NCBI GenBank assembly: GCA_035528295.1
Contig: DATKYY010000044.1
Location: 1 to 15,132 of the forward strand
Length of the DNA: 15,132 nt
Source of the DNA: G020353235 sp035528295
Lineage (GTDB): Bacteria; Chloroflexota; Dehalococcoidia; Dehalococcoidales; JAUYDJ01
Direction of reading: 5' to 3'
Below are positions 13,894 to 15,132 of this stretch, one piece after another; within the stretch, counting starts at the first letter, position 1; the number at the start of each line of letters is the position of its first letter. The notes under the pieces were generated by a model. It saw nothing but the letters and a program-made list of their open reading frames with translations. It ran no database searches and was not told where the DNA came from. The translations under genes were made by a program, and so were the position numbers.

Positions 13894-14925
13894 ATGAAGG
13901 TCGGTCTGGTCTACGACCCCATTTATCTAAAGCACGACACCGGGGGGCATGTGGAGAACGCCCGCCGGCTGAAGGCAATTATTTCTCATCTGGAGCAGAC
14001 CGGGCTCAAAGCCAAGCTGACCGAAATAGCGCCCCGCCCGGCCACCACTGAAGAGCTCTGCCTGGTACATGAAGAGCAGCACATCTTTCATATCCAGGGG
14101 GTAGCCGAGGGAGGTGGGGGCTGGCTTGATGGCGACACGGTAATGTCGGCCGATTCTTATCAGGCGGCTATCTATGCCGCCGGCGGTGCCATCAGGGCAA
14201 CCGAGGCGGTTATGGACGGCAAAGTAGACAGTGCCTTCGCCCTGGTCAGGCCACCGGGGCACCACGCCACCCCCTGGCGGGCCATGGGCTTCTGCCTGTT
14301 TAACAATCTGGCGATTGCGACCAGATATGCCCTGGCTAAATACCACTTGGAGCGCATCTTAATCATCGATTTTGATGTCCACCACGGTAACGGTACCCAG
14401 GAAATTTTCTATGAAGAGCCGAGGGTGCTCTATATATCAACCCACCAGTTCCCCCTGTTCCCGGGAACGGGTTATGTTGATGAAATCGGCCGCGGGCCGG
14501 CCAAAGGGGCTACCCTCAATATCCCACTGCCCCCTGGCTGTGGTGACCGGGAATACGAACTGGTCTTCACCCGGATTATGGTGCCCGCCGCCCGGCGTTT
14601 TCAGCCCCAGCTTATTCTGGTCTCGGCCGGCTACGACGCCCACTGGGCCGATGAGCTCGCCCTGATGCAGGTGAGCACCACCGGCTTCGCCAGAATGGTG
14701 AAAACTATCAAAGAATTGGCCGACGAACTGTGTTCGGGAAAGGTGGTCTTCAGTCTGGAGGGGGGTTATAATCTCGACGCCCTAGCCGCTTCGGTAAAAG
14801 CCACTCTTGATGTGCTCCGGGGCGAAACCAGCCTTGAGGACCGCCCCGGCCAACCACCACAACCGCTGCTTGCCTCCGACATCGCCCCCCTGATTAAGGC
14901 GATAAAAGAAATCCATACCCTCTAG
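13894..14925 (+). CDS. Histone-deacetylase-family zinc amidohydrolase
   Basis: A 343-residue zinc deacetylase of the arginase/HDAC fold. RPPGHHA (119-125) gives the catalytic His123/His124. DFDVHHGNGT (159-168) and YDAH (247-250) give zinc ligands Asp161, His163 and Asp248. EGGYN (289-293) supplies the transition-state tyrosine Tyr292. All active-site residues of an active enzyme are present. Bacterial members (AcuC, acetylpolyamine amidohydrolases, class II HDAC-like) remove acetyl groups from protein lysines or from polyamines; which applies here is open. AAGGAG precedes the ATG at good spacing, 9 bases after the LysE-type gene. It could oppose the acetyltransferase fusion at 837-3548, but that is an inference. 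Confidence 0.93.
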   Translation: MKVGLVYDPIYLKHDTGGHVENARRLKAIISHLEQTGLKAKLTEIAPRPATTEELCLVHEEQHIFHIQGVAEGGGGWLDGDTVMSADSYQAAIYAAGGAIRATEAVMDGKVDSAFALVRPPGHHATPWRAMGFCLFNNLAIATRYALAKYHLERILIIDFDVHHGNGTQEIFYEEPRVLYISTHQFPLFPGTGYVDEIGRGPAKGATLNIPLPPGCGDREYELVFTRIMVPAARRFQPQLILVSAGYDAHWADELALMQVSTTGFARMVKTIKELADELCSGKVVFSLEGGYNLDALAASVKATLDVLRGETSLEDRPGQPPQPLLASDIAPLIKAIKEIHTL

Positions 14926-15132
14926 CTAGGACTCTTCCTTGCCCCGGTGGGGATAAATCGGGCACTGCTCACACTCTTCGCTGCAGGGCTCAACGTGGAT
15001 GGTGATACTAGCCTGACGCAGCTTGCTGGCGATATCCTGTTCCAGATGGTCGCAGAACTGGTGGGCTTCATCTATATTAAGGCTGCGCGGCATCACCAGG
15101 TGGAGGTCAATATAACGCTGGTTGCCCGCCTT
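14926..15132 (-). CDS. Cation diffusion facilitator (CDF) transporter, C-terminal part
   Basis: The right edge holds the last 68 codons of a minus-strand gene; the rest lies outside. The segment QRYIDLHLVMPRSLNIDEAH, then CDHLEQDIASKL and ASITIHVEPC, matches the cytoplasmic dimerisation domain of CDF metal exporters (Zn, Fe or Mn out of the cytosol). The end is unusual: ITIHVEPC-x3-C-x2-CPIYPHRGKEES forms a small cysteine motif beyond the normal domain that may bind metal. The stop abuts the deacetylase-family stop with no gap (convergent), and no terminator is seen. Confidence 0.8.
   Translation of the reverse strand, partial: KAGNQRYIDLHLVMPRSLNIDEAHQFCDHLEQDIASKLRQASITIHVEPCSEECEQCPIYPHRGKEES

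Noticed and set aside
1..15132. CRISPR array, insertion sequence or rRNA
   Set aside because: No regularly spaced direct repeats, transposase ORF or rRNA-like sequence was seen.

Overview
The window looks like a chromosomal segment of an uncultured, GC-rich bacterium. Most genes use G/C-rich codons, packing is tight, several genes start with GTG or TTG, and promoters are ordinary sigma-70 type. A bacterial NurA/HerA pair with a separate HAS-barrel-like partner, a GNAT plus NDP-forming acyl-CoA synthetase fusion, and intergenic palindromic elements ending in CCTCACCCCC suggest Chloroflexi, perhaps Dehalococcoidia. That placement is an inference from gene content only; there is no rRNA here.

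Region 1 (1-836) is AT-rich. It holds a promoter with a palindrome in its spacer, a hairpin leader, a class II (leucine-type) tRNA whose anticodon reads as UGG (a proline anticodon), a perfect Shine-Dalgarno followed by a start-stop (ATG TAA), a 72-residue membrane protein, and an antisense remnant of another membrane protein with no start codon.

Region 2 (837-5156) runs left to right: a 903-residue GNAT/acyl-CoA synthetase fusion, a beta-carbonic anhydrase, a tRNA-Ala(UGC) on the minus strand with its own promoter, and a TauE/SafE-type exporter.

Region 3 (5161-7679) is a minus-strand iron operon, Fur-family regulator - feoA - feoB. It starts from a near-consensus promoter with a 21-bp palindrome over the expected transcription start, which suggests self-regulated iron uptake.

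Region 4 (7704-13182, minus strand) is a nuclease/translocase neighbourhood. nurA comes first, then a lipoprotein and a tiny lysine-rich ORF lying between two inverted palindromic repeat elements, then a tightly overlapping run of HAS-barrel-like protein, herA, a DoxX/MauE-like membrane protein and a patatin-like lipase. The repeat-bordered cassette appears to have split an ancestral nurA-HAS-herA cluster.

Region 5 (13256-15132) holds a LysE-type exporter and a histone-deacetylase-family amidohydrolase on the plus strand. The C-terminus of a cation-diffusion-facilitator transporter converges on them from the right edge. The acetyltransferase fusion at one end and the deacetylase-like enzyme at the other could act on related acetylated substrates, but they are far apart and not co-transcribed.
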